A stretch of DNA of 64,000 nucleotides. It comes from Loigolactobacillus bifermentans DSM 20003 (GTDB lineage Bacteria; Bacillota; Bacilli; Lactobacillales; Lactobacillaceae). The translations under genes were made by a program, and so were the position numbers. The notes below the pieces were generated by a model. That model saw only the letters and a list, made by a program, of their open reading frames with translations. It did no database searches and was not told where the DNA came from. The first letter of the stretch is position 1, and the number at the start of each line of letters is the position of its first letter. The stretch covers positions 1 through 64,000 of the forward strand of contig NZ_AZDA01000117.1 in the NCBI RefSeq assembly GCF_001434575.1. Direction: 5' to 3'. Below are positions 34,047-42,703 of this stretch, piece after piece.

Positions 34047-35438
34047 GTGAACACTTTGGAACAACGCTTACCACGCCGGGTCATTCTCAGCATTATGGCC
34101 ACCGGCTTACTGAGTTTTATGGGCATTTTAGTCGAAACGTCGTTAAACGTGGCCTTTGCCACTTTAACGCATACCATGCACGTCAATCTCGCCACCATTC
34201 AATGGCTGACCACAGGCTATTTACTCGTGGTGACCATGGTGATGCTGGCGTCAGCGCACCTGATCAAACGCTATCCGGTTAAAACGCTTTTTATTTTTGC
34301 GATTACTTGCTTTACCATTGGTTGCTTAATGAACGCCTTGGCACAAAATTTTCTCACCATGTTGATTGGACGCCTGATCCAGGCGTTTGCCACCGGGCTT
34401 TCCACGCCACTGATGTTCCACATTATTTTGGCCAGCGTGCCCCGGCAGCGCATCGCCACCTATAATGGGCTGGCCGCGATGATGATTGCCGCCGCCCCAG
34501 CTTTAGGCCCTACGTATGGTGGTTTGCTCACCTCGCTGTGGTCTTGGCGCTGGATTTTCTTAGTCCTCATGCCATTGATCGTCATCGTCTTTTTCATGGG
34601 CCTGTTCAATTTAGATCTACCAGCTTTGAAACCTGATGATCAATTTGACGGGTTCGGTTTCATCTTATTAGCCGCTGGTTTTACCGCATTAGACCTAGCC
34701 TTTGGGCAAGCTGCGCAGCGCGGCTTTTTGAATTGGCAGTTTGGCGGCTTGTTCCTCCTTACCGTCGTATTGGTCCTTAGCTATAGCGCCTACAATCGGC
34801 AGTCCCAGCGGCATCTGATCGACTTTTCCATTTTCAAAACAAAGTTGATCACTTGGCATTTATTAGGCTACTTCTTATTACAATTTATCAATATTGGTTT
34901 AGCCTTTGTGCTGCCACAGGTCGTGCAATACGTGTTACACCAATCCGCCTTTACCGCCGGTATGCTGGTGCTCCCTGGCTCATTATTAGGCGCCATTGCC
35001 GCACCCTTTGCCGGGCGTTGGCTCGATAATAGTGCCCGCCCTATTCCGATTATCATCGGCCACTGGCTCTTTCTAGCCGGTGCCGCCGCCTTTGCCATTT
35101 GGGGCCATCAACCAACGTTGCTGACGATTGCTTTATTTTACAGCCTGTTACGCATGGGGTTCGCCTTGGCCTTTGGGAACAGCATTAGTGACGCCAGCCG
35201 CTACGTCCAGCCACAACAAAAGGCTGACATTAACGCGGCCTTTAACACCAGCCAACAGTACGCTGGTTCTTTAGGAACAGGTGTCTTCGCAGCCGTCATT
35301 GGCCTCACCCAACAAAGTCACGCTGATGTGGCGGTTACCACACTAACCGGCGCCCAAATTGACTATTGGCTGATCTGCGGCTTAGCTGCCATTGCCTTAT
35401 TCGCCGCTTGGCGCAGCTACCGCCAAACGCAACGTTAA
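34047..35438 (+). CDS. DHA2-type MFS drug efflux transporter, copy 2
   Basis: About 463 residues and strongly similar along its whole length to the gene before it (for example ATGLLSFMGI, HLIKRYPVK, FGNSISDASRYV), so a tandem duplication. 14-segment DHA2 pump. Possible starts are GTG 34047 (gaaag close by) or TTG 34056; both follow the leader hairpin. The frame is open through the leader but the segment there does not resemble copy 1. Confidence 0.78.
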   Translation: MNTLEQRLPRRVILSIMATGLLSFMGILVETSLNVAFATLTHTMHVNLATIQWLTTGYLLVVTMVMLASAHLIKRYPVKTLFIFAITCFTIGCLMNALAQNFLTMLIGRLIQAFATGLSTPLMFHIILASVPRQRIATYNGLAAMMIAAAPALGPTYGGLLTSLWSWRWIFLVLMPLIVIVFFMGLFNLDLPALKPDDQFDGFGFILLAAGFTALDLAFGQAAQRGFLNWQFGGLFLLTVVLVLSYSAYNRQSQRHLIDFSIFKTKLITWHLLGYFLLQFINIGLAFVLPQVVQYVLHQSAFTAGMLVLPGSLLGAIAAPFAGRWLDNSARPIPIIIGHWLFLAGAAAFAIWGHQPTLLTIALFYSLLRMGFALAFGNSISDASRYVQPQQKADINAAFNTSQQYAGSLGTGVFAAVIGLTQQSHADVAVTTLTGAQIDYWLICGLAAIALFAAWRSYRQTQR

Positions 35439-35445
35439 CATTTAA

Positions 35446-35472
35446 AGTCGCCACGAGGCGGCTTTTTTCGTT
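35446..35472 (+). terminator. terminator of the MFS pair
   Basis: The stem gtcgcc / ggcggc with an acga loop is followed by tttttt. Confidence 0.8.
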
Positions 35473-35514
35473 GCATCAAAAAAAGTCCAATCGCGCCAAC
35501 GCAATCGGACTCTA
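35473..35514 (-). terminator. terminator facing left
   Basis: On the minus strand the stem agtccgattgc / gcgattggact is followed by ttttttt. It would end the reductase operon, about 200 bases after its stop codon. A GC-rich palindrome (ggcgcc..ggcgcc, 35515-35542) lies beside it. Confidence 0.75.
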
Positions 35515-35723
35515 GGCGCCTCCGTGCAAGCGGCGCGGCGCCTTTGATCAGCTACAATTGCCTGCAACCGCACCTGATCAATCAGAAAGTTTTGAATCTT
35601 GAGGCCACTCACTACCTCAAGCAGAGTATACCCGAGCCAGCGTCTGAAACACAACTATTCTGCTCGGTAAAAAGTTCAAAAATTTCAGCTTCTAAATTTT
35701 CATGCGACCATTATCAGCCTATT

Positions 35724-36932
35724 TTAGCCAAACTGATCTGCCAAATCATGAATGGGTACCTCGACAGTCAGATCACTTGTTGGATACGTGACACAGGTGT
35801 GAATATAGCCATAGTCCTGATCTGCTTTGCGGCGACCATCTTTAACAATTGGTGCAAAGACCTCTCCCGTCACCAAGCGTGAGCGGCAAATACCACAGTC
35901 CCCACTACGACACAATGATGGTGCGACAATGCCGGCACGCTCCATCGCGACCAAAACAGATTCATCACTTCGAGCAGGAATCGTACGGGTTTTGTCTTGT
36001 AATAAGACTGTCATTTGAAAAACTTTACCTTTGGCTGTCTGTGGATAGCCTGGTAATTGATCTGGAGCACCACCATTACCGCTTAATTCATGCCGTACTC
36101 GGCCGGCAGGTAGCTTCAATTTTAAAACTTCTTGATCAATGAACTGATACATGCCTTCTGGCCCACAAACAAAAATGGAGTAAGGGGTTGTCGGTGCATA
36201 CTTACGGATCAAATCTGCTGTGATAAAACCCGATTCATAGCCGGGGACTTGTTCATCACTCAGAACATGGACTACCTTAATCCGATCACTTTGTTGCACT
36301 AACTGATCAAATTCAGTATCTAATAAAATTTGATCGTGTGTTCGGCTGCCGTAAAGCAAGGTCAGATCGACCGATTCTGTCCCATCCACAATTGCTTGCG
36401 CCAACGCATAGAACGGTGTGATCCCACTCCCACCAGCTAAACCAACGATGGTTGATTGATCACGTAATGGTTGTACGTATAATTCACCTGCTGGTGCCGA
36501 GGTTTCAATCTGTGTCCCGACTTGCCAGTTCTTGAAAATATAAGGGGTCACAAACCCATTTGGGACTAACTTAATGGTTAAAACATACTGATCTTTTAAA
36601 GCCAAAGCGGGTGCCGAGCGAATTGCGTAAGCCCGGGTCACATAGCTTTGCTCAATCTGAAGCCGGACACTCAGATACTGGCCAGCTCGAAAATAGGCCA
36701 AGTGTTGGGTGCCTCGAGTCGTATCTGGTTCTAAAACATAACTTCTAGCATTATCAAAATGTTCAATTACCTTTACAATACGTAAATATTGGCTTTCTGG
36801 ATGCAAGGCTTGTGCTAATTGATTCATGGGTAGCTGTTGTGTCGTTAGTGGCGTTGCTGGTGCTGCTGCAATTTTCGCTGCCCGCATTTGTTTAATTTGA
36901 TCTAATGCCGCCAAACCCGTTTGTTTAGCCAT
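35724..36932 (-). CDS. NAD(P)H oxidoreductase with C-terminal 2Fe-2S ferredoxin domain
   Basis: 402 residues. FAD-binding domain (about 50-165, RAYAIRSAP), NAD-binding domain (about 165-290, GLAGGSGITPFYALAQ, FVCGPEGMY) and a plant-type 2Fe-2S domain (about 310-402) with CRSGDCGICRSRL and a fourth Cys in IHTCVTYP. The order matches Hmp-, VanB- or PaaE-like electron-transfer reductases. It overlaps the desaturase-like gene by 8 bases, so it probably delivers electrons to that flavoprotein. Unusual for lactobacilli. Confidence 0.85.
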   Translation of the reverse strand: MAKQTGLAALDQIKQMRAAKIAAAPATPLTTQQLPMNQLAQALHPESQYLRIVKVIEHFDNARSYVLEPDTTRGTQHLAYFRAGQYLSVRLQIEQSYVTRAYAIRSAPALALKDQYVLTIKLVPNGFVTPYIFKNWQVGTQIETSAPAGELYVQPLRDQSTIVGLAGGSGITPFYALAQAIVDGTESVDLTLLYGSRTHDQILLDTEFDQLVQQSDRIKVVHVLSDEQVPGYESGFITADLIRKYAPTTPYSIFVCGPEGMYQFIDQEVLKLKLPAGRVRHELSGNGGAPDQLPGYPQTAKGKVFQMTVLLQDKTRTIPARSDESVLVAMERAGIVAPSLCRSGDCGICRSRLVTGEVFAPIVKDGRRKADQDYGYIHTCVTYPTSDLTVEVPIHDLADQFG

Positions 36933-38460
36933 GCGTAACCCCTTCTTTCACGATTTCATCACTCACAATTTTTGCTGCAATATAACCTGATTGATAGGCT
37001 GAACTATAGCCATCTAATAAAAAGCCAGCGCCGCCACAGAAATGCAAACCTGGAATTGATTCATCCTCTGCTTTAAAACCCGCAGTTCGGCCTAACAACT
37101 GATCCCACGGCTGACCATAATAACCGTAAATATCACCACCAGGACTACGTAAATAACGTGCAAAAGTAGCTGGCGCTGCAATTTCAATTTCCTCAATGGC
37201 ATCTTGAATGTGCACACCTGTCGCTTGTTCGTACTGTGTTATGACTTCCTGCGCCACTTGCGTTTTCACTTTTTCATATTGGTCGACGGTTACATCATCC
37301 CAAGCACGGTCGCGATAAAGCTTTGTGGCATATAAAATTGAAGTCCCTGCCGGCGAACATTCGGGCAAAACTTTATTCAAGCAATTCATAATTGTAAAAT
37401 TATTATGGGTTCGATTATCCATTTCCGCAAACTGCTGGCGTGAATCCGCTGTATCTGCCATAAATACACTGTAGTCTTCAATACCGAGTTCTTCCGGTGA
37501 TCGGTTCAATCCAAAATAAACCAAAAAACCGCTGGTACCGATCTGCCGGGCATGCGCTAACTGTAACGCTTGCTTGGGCACTGCCGTTGCTGGCAACATT
37601 TTTTGGTAGACCATATGTGGCATGATGTCGCAAATAACTTGTTTTGCAGTGATTTTTCGGTCGCCGATTTGTACCCCGGTCACACGCCCCTGATCGACAG
37701 TCAGTGCGGTTACTTCTGTATTAAACCAAGCATCCCCACCATGATCCAGTACAACTTGAACCAGCGCCGTCGATAGTTCATGCGACCGATTTTCCGGAAC
37801 ATAAGCATCTAGCATCACATAGGCGGCTAACATTGTCGAAAAATAAGCAAACTCAAACTCATCTCCCGGAATCCCCATGTAACACCAATACGCCATCATA
37901 ATTGACTGTGCCTTTTTTGGAATCCCCAAGGTAGCCAATACTTGTTGATAAGGCTGTGTTCCATACAGTAAAAAATGCGGATATTTTTGATCTAACGCCT
38001 GCCAATCTATTTGTTCAGGCGCAGCTTGCAACTCTCGCAGTGCCAGCAAACCTTCACCTGCAATATTAAAAAATGCGGTGACACTGGCACGGCTACCAGG
38101 TACCAAATGTTCCATTTGGTCAATAAAAGCCTGCCGCCCCGCCGGCATTTTAGCATCAAAATGATCAGCGCCTGTATTGATCATCCGATAAACATCCGGA
38201 ACTGGATGAAGCTTAACTTTTAAACCCAACCAGTCGAATAATTGCCGTATATTACCAGGTTGTGTCTTAGGCCCATAACTCGATAATTCATGTAAAGCAG
38301 GTTCAAATTCAAAACGACCACGGGTAAAACTTGTTGCGGCCCCACCAGGTAAATTGTGCCGTTCAATTAAAAGTGTTTTTAACCCTTTTTTAGCTGCTGT
38401 TGCAGCGGCTGCTAAGCCCCCATTGCCAGCACCAACTACAATTACATCATAAGTTGCCAT
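36925..38460 (-). CDS. CrtI/CrtISO-like FAD-dependent oxidoreductase
   Basis: About 511 residues. The N-terminus [20 protein letters not shown] binds FAD; ERHNLPGGAATSF and C-terminal GLHFCGGAGFLLDGYSSAY match the phytoene desaturase / carotenoid isomerase / retinol saturase superfamily. There are no phytoene synthase genes here, so it need not act on carotenoids. ATG at 38460 follows ggaggcaataaaaca. It pairs with the 2Fe-2S reductase and is divergent from a GntR regulator. Substrate unknown. Confidence 0.75.
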   Translation of the reverse strand: MATYDVIVVGAGNGGLAAAATAAKKGLKTLLIERHNLPGGAATSFTRGRFEFEPALHELSSYGPKTQPGNIRQLFDWLGLKVKLHPVPDVYRMINTGADHFDAKMPAGRQAFIDQMEHLVPGSRASVTAFFNIAGEGLLALRELQAAPEQIDWQALDQKYPHFLLYGTQPYQQVLATLGIPKKAQSIMMAYWCYMGIPGDEFEFAYFSTMLAAYVMLDAYVPENRSHELSTALVQVVLDHGGDAWFNTEVTALTVDQGRVTGVQIGDRKITAKQVICDIMPHMVYQKMLPATAVPKQALQLAHARQIGTSGFLVYFGLNRSPEELGIEDYSVFMADTADSRQQFAEMDNRTHNNFTIMNCLNKVLPECSPAGTSILYATKLYRDRAWDDVTVDQYEKVKTQVAQEVITQYEQATGVHIQDAIEEIEIAAPATFARYLRSPGGDIYGYYGQPWDQLLGRTAGFKAEDESIPGLHFCGGAGFLLDGYSSAYQSGYIAAKIVSDEIVKEGVTHG

Positions 38461-38664
38461 TGTTTTTATTGCCTCCAATCGCTAAAATAAGAATCGATCA
38501 ACACCTACATTATTGGCACGCCAGATTATGATGTAAACGTTTAATATCTAAAATACGCACTTTTAACAGCTTTTTTACAAACTGGTTCTTGGTATGACCA
38601 GATTAATAATTTGTAATTTTTTATAAGTAATTCATGACAACTCGCATCCTAACAGGAGGTTCTT

Positions 38665-39375
38665 ATGCATTTCAAACCAATTCAAGCACCTACCTCAGTT
38701 GACCTATTTATGGATCAAATTAAAACTGCCATTTTAACTGGCGCTTTACAACCAGGCGAAAAATTACCTAGTGAACGCGAATTATGCCAACAACTTAAAG
38801 TCAGTCGTGCCGTGATCAACACGGGCTTTCGACGTTTAGCTGCGTTACATTTCATCACAATGCAACCTCGTAAAGGCAACTTTGTGGCAGACTATTGGCT
38901 TGAAGGTGGTCTGGCAACACTAAATGAAATCATCAACTTTCGCAACGGTAACTATCGCCCTTCACTTTTAAAATCGATCTTTGAAGTCCGCTTATCGCTA
39001 GAAATGGCTATTTTTAAACTAGCAACGCAACGACAAGATGCCCACCATTTACAGCAAGCCACACAAATACTTGACCAAATCGAACTCACACAAGACGCTA
39101 CCCAATTAGCCAGCCTATATTTTGATTTTATTCACACAATGGCACTTGCTTCCAGTAACGCCGTTTATCCCATGCTGATCACTAATTTTAAACCGATTTA
39201 CGAAACACTAGGTCGTTGGCTATTTGAAGAAGTAACAATCACTGAAATGAGCCATCATCATCAACAGGAATTAAAAGAATTACAAGATGTGCAAGCTGGT
39301 AATTTATCGGCCGTTGAGCAGGATGTCCAAGCCTTTATTCAGTGGACGTTAACACAACTATTAGCCATCCAATGA
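38665..39375 (+). CDS. GntR/FadR-type transcriptional regulator
   Basis: 236 residues. N-terminal winged HTH (LQPGEKLPSERELCQQLKVS) and an all-helical FCD-type effector domain (about 90-225). It is divergent from the desaturase-like operon and so likely its regulator. FadR relatives bind acyl-CoA or organic acids. Ribosome binding site aacaggagg is strong. Confidence 0.85.
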   Translation: MHFKPIQAPTSVDLFMDQIKTAILTGALQPGEKLPSERELCQQLKVSRAVINTGFRRLAALHFITMQPRKGNFVADYWLEGGLATLNEIINFRNGNYRPSLLKSIFEVRLSLEMAIFKLATQRQDAHHLQQATQILDQIELTQDATQLASLYFDFIHTMALASSNAVYPMLITNFKPIYETLGRWLFEEVTITEMSHHHQQELKELQDVQAGNLSAVEQDVQAFIQWTLTQLLAIQ

Positions 39376-39499
39376 CATATTAGGTCAATTTAGGCCTGAA
39401 TTATTCCAAAAAAAATAGCACCAGATGCCAGGCTTCGCATCTCGTACTATACTTCGTTCATCTTTAACTGCGCAATTATTTTAGACTAATTAACACATA

Positions 39500-39532
39500 A
39501 AAAAGCCAATCGCTACTGCAATAGCAATTGGA
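39500..39532 (-). terminator. left-facing terminator
   Basis: The stem ccaatcgcta / tagcaattgg (39506-39515 with 39522-39531), with an A run before it on the plus strand, is a T tract for minus-strand transcription. There is no protein gene directly upstream. Confidence 0.75.
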
Positions 39533-39840
39533 TCAGTCGTTTGATTCTAAGCACTGAATCTGATTGTGGTTGCCTAGCTTTCGCTTTGCAGGCCATGCAA
39601 GGTCATCTGCGGAATCAGACGAACCTGCTTAGTTCAGTCTACCAAGCAAACTGAGCATACGTCAACACAACAACTTATAACACCTTAAAAGCACTGGCTA
39701 CGTTTAGCCTGATAAAAAATGGCCCTGTAAACGTACTTATCTTCACCGATAAATAAGACAACCAATCGCTGGACAGCCGCCTGAGTCACTATGCTAGACT
39801 AAGGATGCATGAAGCGAATCCGAGTAGTCACATAATCGCT
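39500..39840 (-). ncRNA. candidate structured RNA with its own terminator
   Basis: On the minus strand there are pairings cttat / ataag (about 39740-39760), gcttagtt / aactgagc (about 39628-39657), aatcaga / tctgatt (39613-39619 with 39559-39565) and a ttgca..tgcaa palindrome. They end in ccaattgcta / tagcgattgg (39506-39531) followed by cttttttat. A possible promoter (ttgatt, 18 bases, gattat) lies near 39840-39870. It does not match tmRNA, SRP RNA or RNase P RNA signatures that I know. A 34-codon GTG frame exists but is weak. Confidence 0.3.
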
Positions 39841-39946
39841 TTAAACAATGAACATAATCAACTTCTCAAATAATAACCACCTACTTTTTGCGTAACTTAT
39901 TAATAAGCTGATTTAATTTTATTAATTTGTAAAGGTGGTCTTAATT

Positions 39947-39994
39947 ATGCAATATTATGTTCAAACAAAGCGTCTAGAAGTGATTTGTCTATGA
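39947..39994 (+). CDS. 15-codon reading frame overlapping the next start
   Basis: ATG at 39947 follows aaaggtgg by 8 bases and encodes MQYYVQTKRLEVICL. Its TGA overlaps the ATG at 39991 (ctatgac). This is a layout of translational coupling or the shortened tail of a lost gene. Product unknown. Confidence 0.3.
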   Translation: MQYYVQTKRLEVICL

Positions 39995-40580
39995 CGATAA
40001 TTAAACTCTTTCACGGTACAACTCAAAAAATGCGGATCTAATATTTCAAAATGGGTTTAACGAAATCAATATTCCACAGTTTTATAAAGTCAGCCAAGCT
40101 TTGCTTTCCAAAGATCCCGGATCACTAGGATATGGTTTATATTCTTTTGAGAAGGACGCATACCTCGCAAAACTGTTTGCAAGTAAATTCACATCGCATC
40201 CTGCAGTTATTACATTTAATATTGACTGTCCCGATAATACAATACTCAAACTATTTCCAGGCACTAAAGATACGAAAATATTTGAGATTTGGTTAAGTAA
40301 CGTCATTGAAACACCGGCCATTCGATCAATATTAACTCACTATACAAACTCTAGCTATCAAAAATCATTAGATGGTGCATTAATCGAAGCCTTTATAACA
40401 GATATGGCACCTAAAATGACGAATTCTATCAACTGTATTACGTCCGCCACACATACCTACATCGGCAAACTTTCAAAAATACCTATGAGTTTTCCGAATA
40501 GTATCGAATATTGTATTCGGAGTACGCGCATCATTCAGAATAGTACCATCACAAAAATCGAAGGAAGTGATTTCTTATGA
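39991..40580 (+). pseudogene. frameshifted gene with ADP-ribosyltransferase-like N-terminus
   Basis: From ATG 39991 the frame reads MTIIKLFHGTTQK and then stops. The neighbouring frame takes over at the A6 tract 40025-40030 with NADLIFQNGF, and continues without a break to 40578-40580 (GSLGYGLYSFEKDAYLAKLF and onward). Adding one A restores a single protein of about 196 residues. The FHGTT..A..I..GF....G.GLY arrangement resembles HGT-motif proteins such as DUF3990/ADP-ribosyltransferase folds, but I am unsure. The stop overlaps the next gene's ATG. Confidence 0.45.
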
Positions 40581-40726
40581 AATGGATCGGCACTGAACAG
40601 GAATTACAGCAATACATCGCAAAAATAACCCAACAGAATGCCAAAAAGCTCGAGCAAACTTTAAATTACCTGGGCTTTCAAACCCCACAAAATACCAAAC
40701 CAGCCCCATCAAAGCCTCACGACTAA
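40577..40726 (+). CDS. small protein of 49 residues, unknown
   Basis: ATG overlaps the preceding stop (ttatga). It encodes a polar helical peptide starting MKWIGTEQELQQYIAKITQQ and ending with a proline-rich tail. It is probably co-translated with the gene before it and may be its partner or antidote. A terminator follows. No family recognised. Confidence 0.5.
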   Translation: MKWIGTEQELQQYIAKITQQNAKKLEQTLNYLGFQTPQNTKPAPSKPHD

Positions 40727-40738
40727 CCGTCAAGCTCC

Positions 40739-40780
40739 CCCATTAAAGCGCGCAACATTGCCCTTTAATGGGATTTTTTA
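40739..40780 (+). terminator. intrinsic terminator
   Basis: The stem cccattaaag / ctttaatggg is followed by attttttaa. Confidence 0.85.
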
Positions 40781-40782
40781 AT

Positions 40783-41730
40783 TTAACGCCAAATAATCTC
40801 CGACTGCACCGGCAATTGTTTTAACTGCCCGTTATAGGCCAGTTGAAACGCCAGCTGGCCGACTTCCTTAAAATGATGGTCAATGGTGGGCAACTTTAGC
40901 AGCTGGCCAGACAATTGATTTTCTTGGCCCATCATCGGTGGCACAGGTCGGTTTGCATCTTGGTAACGCTGTATAATCGCTGCGGCAATGTCGTCACTGT
41001 TAGCAAAAATAAAATCAGGCTGCTGGGCCAACTGAACAAAGGCAGCAGCTGCTTGATAGCCATCCGCGTAATTGGCCACGCCAGTTTGAATCAACTCTGG
41101 TGCAGGAGAAGTGCCAAAGACTTGGCGATAACTGGCCATGGTGGCTTGGCTGGTTAAGCTTACAGGTTCCGGTCGGCTTAAGGTCATGGCGATCCGGCGG
41201 TACCCTTTTTGTTGCAGTAACCGAAAAGCGTCTAAATAAATTTCTTGCCGCAACGTATAGGCCGCTGCGATCTTCACCCCACGCGGATCTTCACAGCAGA
41301 TCACCGGACCATATTTTTGATAAGCCGCCAGCTGTGTTAACGGAATCCCATGGGACGTAAAAATCAACCCGTCATACGCTTTACGGTGTAATTGTTCCAA
41401 ATATTGTACCTCAAGCTGCGCATCGTATTTTGATTGCAACATCACCACATGATCATTCACCGCAAAGGCCGCTTCCATAATGCTGGTCATCAATTGCATG
41501 AAATAAGGATGTCGTAAATGCGGCACCACCACGCCAATCGTTGATGTATGGCCTTTGCTGAGATCCCGCGCAATATCATTGGGCACATAGTCCATTTCTG
41601 TGATCACCTGCTGAATTTCCTCAGCGGCGATTTTCGACACGTAGCCACTTTGATTTAAATACCGCGAAACCGTTGAGATCGAATACCCGGCCCGTTTGGC
41701 AATATCACGAATTGTTGCCACCTTTGACAC
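40783..41730 (-). CDS. LacI-family transcriptional regulator
   Basis: 315 residues. N-terminal LacI HTH (ATIRDIAKRAGYSISTVSRY) with hinge YVPNDIARDLSKG, then a periplasmic-binding-protein-like effector domain. It directly follows the HAD gene (adjacent coordinates) and is probably co-transcribed. Two LacI-style dyads lie upstream of the HAD gene. Confidence 0.9.
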   Translation of the reverse strand: MSKVATIRDIAKRAGYSISTVSRYLNQSGYVSKIAAEEIQQVITEMDYVPNDIARDLSKGHTSTIGVVVPHLRHPYFMQLMTSIMEAAFAVNDHVVMLQSKYDAQLEVQYLEQLHRKAYDGLIFTSHGIPLTQLAAYQKYGPVICCEDPRGVKIAAAYTLRQEIYLDAFRLLQQKGYRRIAMTLSRPEPVSLTSQATMASYRQVFGTSPAPELIQTGVANYADGYQAAAAFVQLAQQPDFIFANSDDIAAAIIQRYQDANRPVPPMMGQENQLSGQLLKLPTIDHHFKEVGQLAFQLAYNGQLKQLPVQSEIIWR

Positions 41731-42528
41731 CTACTTTCTAGCGCCCACCGCTCCAATAAAGTGCGTCACGCCATACGCCACGCCGTCTTCATCATTGGTT
41801 TTGGTCACGAATTTTCCCGCCGCTTGAATGGCTGGTAGCGCGTTGCCCATGACGATCGGCGTGCCAACTGCTTGCAACATTGGCAAGTCGTTATGACCAT
41901 CCCCAAAGGCCGCCATTTCAGTTGTTTTCAGCTGACGCTGGCGCTTGATTTGGGCGATACCGGCTGATTTTTTGGCCAAATGACTGGTGAGCTCTAAATA
42001 CAGTGTACCAGATTGTTGAATACTGACGTCAGTCAAGTGTAAAGCTTGTAACGTTGCCTGTAATTTCAACATGACTTGTGGCTCAAAAACGATCAGCATG
42101 ATTTTGAAAATCGGCTGCTCACTGATTGCGGTGCTTAAAGTCGGCTCCCAATCATTAATGGCCATTTCTGCTTTGATGCCCCGGTCGATCTGGGCAGTGT
42201 ACCAATGGTCCGCCGTGTAATAACTCAGACTCACCGTTGGAAATGCTGTTTTTAACAGCTGCAACAAGCGCCGACTGGTGCGCTGTGCCAAGGGCTGCGC
42301 CGTTAAAGGCGCCCCTTGGGGTTGAAATACCAAGCCACCATTAAAGGCGATCTGAGGCGTTTTCAAATCCAGCGCTTGAATGGCGCTTCGCATTTCCATC
42401 GGCGCTCGAGCGGACACCAACGTGACGGGAATCCCACAACTTTTCAGCACCCTGGCATTTTCAGCGCTAACTTGGCCTTGACGATTTAATAACGTACCAT
42501 CCATGTCTAAAAACAATTGTTTGATCAT
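41731..42528 (-). CDS. Cof-type HAD hydrolase
   Basis: About 265 residues. HAD motif I LFLDMDGTLLN (residues 4-14), motif II VTLVSARAP, motif IV FGDGHNDLPMLQAVG near the C-terminus. Cof-type sugar-phosphate or flavin-phosphate phosphatase. ATG at 42528 gives aaagga at 9 bases; the longer frame is not supported. Substrate unknown. Confidence 0.87.
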   Translation of the reverse strand: MIKQLFLDMDGTLLNRQGQVSAENARVLKSCGIPVTLVSARAPMEMRSAIQALDLKTPQIAFNGGLVFQPQGAPLTAQPLAQRTSRRLLQLLKTAFPTVSLSYYTADHWYTAQIDRGIKAEMAINDWEPTLSTAISEQPIFKIMLIVFEPQVMLKLQATLQALHLTDVSIQQSGTLYLELTSHLAKKSAGIAQIKRQRQLKTTEMAAFGDGHNDLPMLQAVGTPIVMGNALPAIQAAGKFVTKTNDEDGVAYGVTHFIGAVGARK

Positions 42529-42626
42529 TTGATTCATTCCTTTAATTTGACATAGGTTTAGCTTACCTGCTGAAACGCGTTCCATAGCAAGAGCTGATTG
42601 AAATTTAAAATAGACCAATTTCAATG

Positions 42627-42673
42627 TGGAATGGGTTCCACATCATTTAAGGCTTGTGCTGGAACCCGTTTCA
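42627..42673. promoter_or_regulatory. two LacI-type dyads in a divergent promoter
   Basis: TGGAATGGGTTCCA (42627-42640) and TGGAACCCGTTTCA (42660-42673) share the TGGAAnnnnTTCCA form, 33 bases apart. They lie between the HAD-LacI operon and a divergent small gene, so autoregulation by the LacI protein is likely. A 33-base spacing is about three helical turns. Confidence 0.6.
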
Positions 42674-42703
42674 CACGGTAGTATCTGGGATGAGGTGATC
42701 GAA

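Larger units (their letters stand above)
39376..39946. other. gene-free gap, possibly containing an RNA gene
   Basis: No open frame here is convincing. A left-facing terminator at 39500-39531 and several hairpins to its right suggest a minus-strand structured transcript, listed separately. A 21-base motif at 39888-39908 recurs at 59610-59630. Confidence 0.45.

Noticed and set aside
35544-35882. 112-residue plus-strand frame after the MFS pair
   Set aside because: It overlaps a terminator region and the antisense of the reductase gene; no ribosome binding site and no domain.
38461-38664. Riboswitch between the CrtI-like and GntR genes
   Set aside because: The gap of about 200 bases shows only AT-rich promoter-like sequence and no conserved RNA motif.
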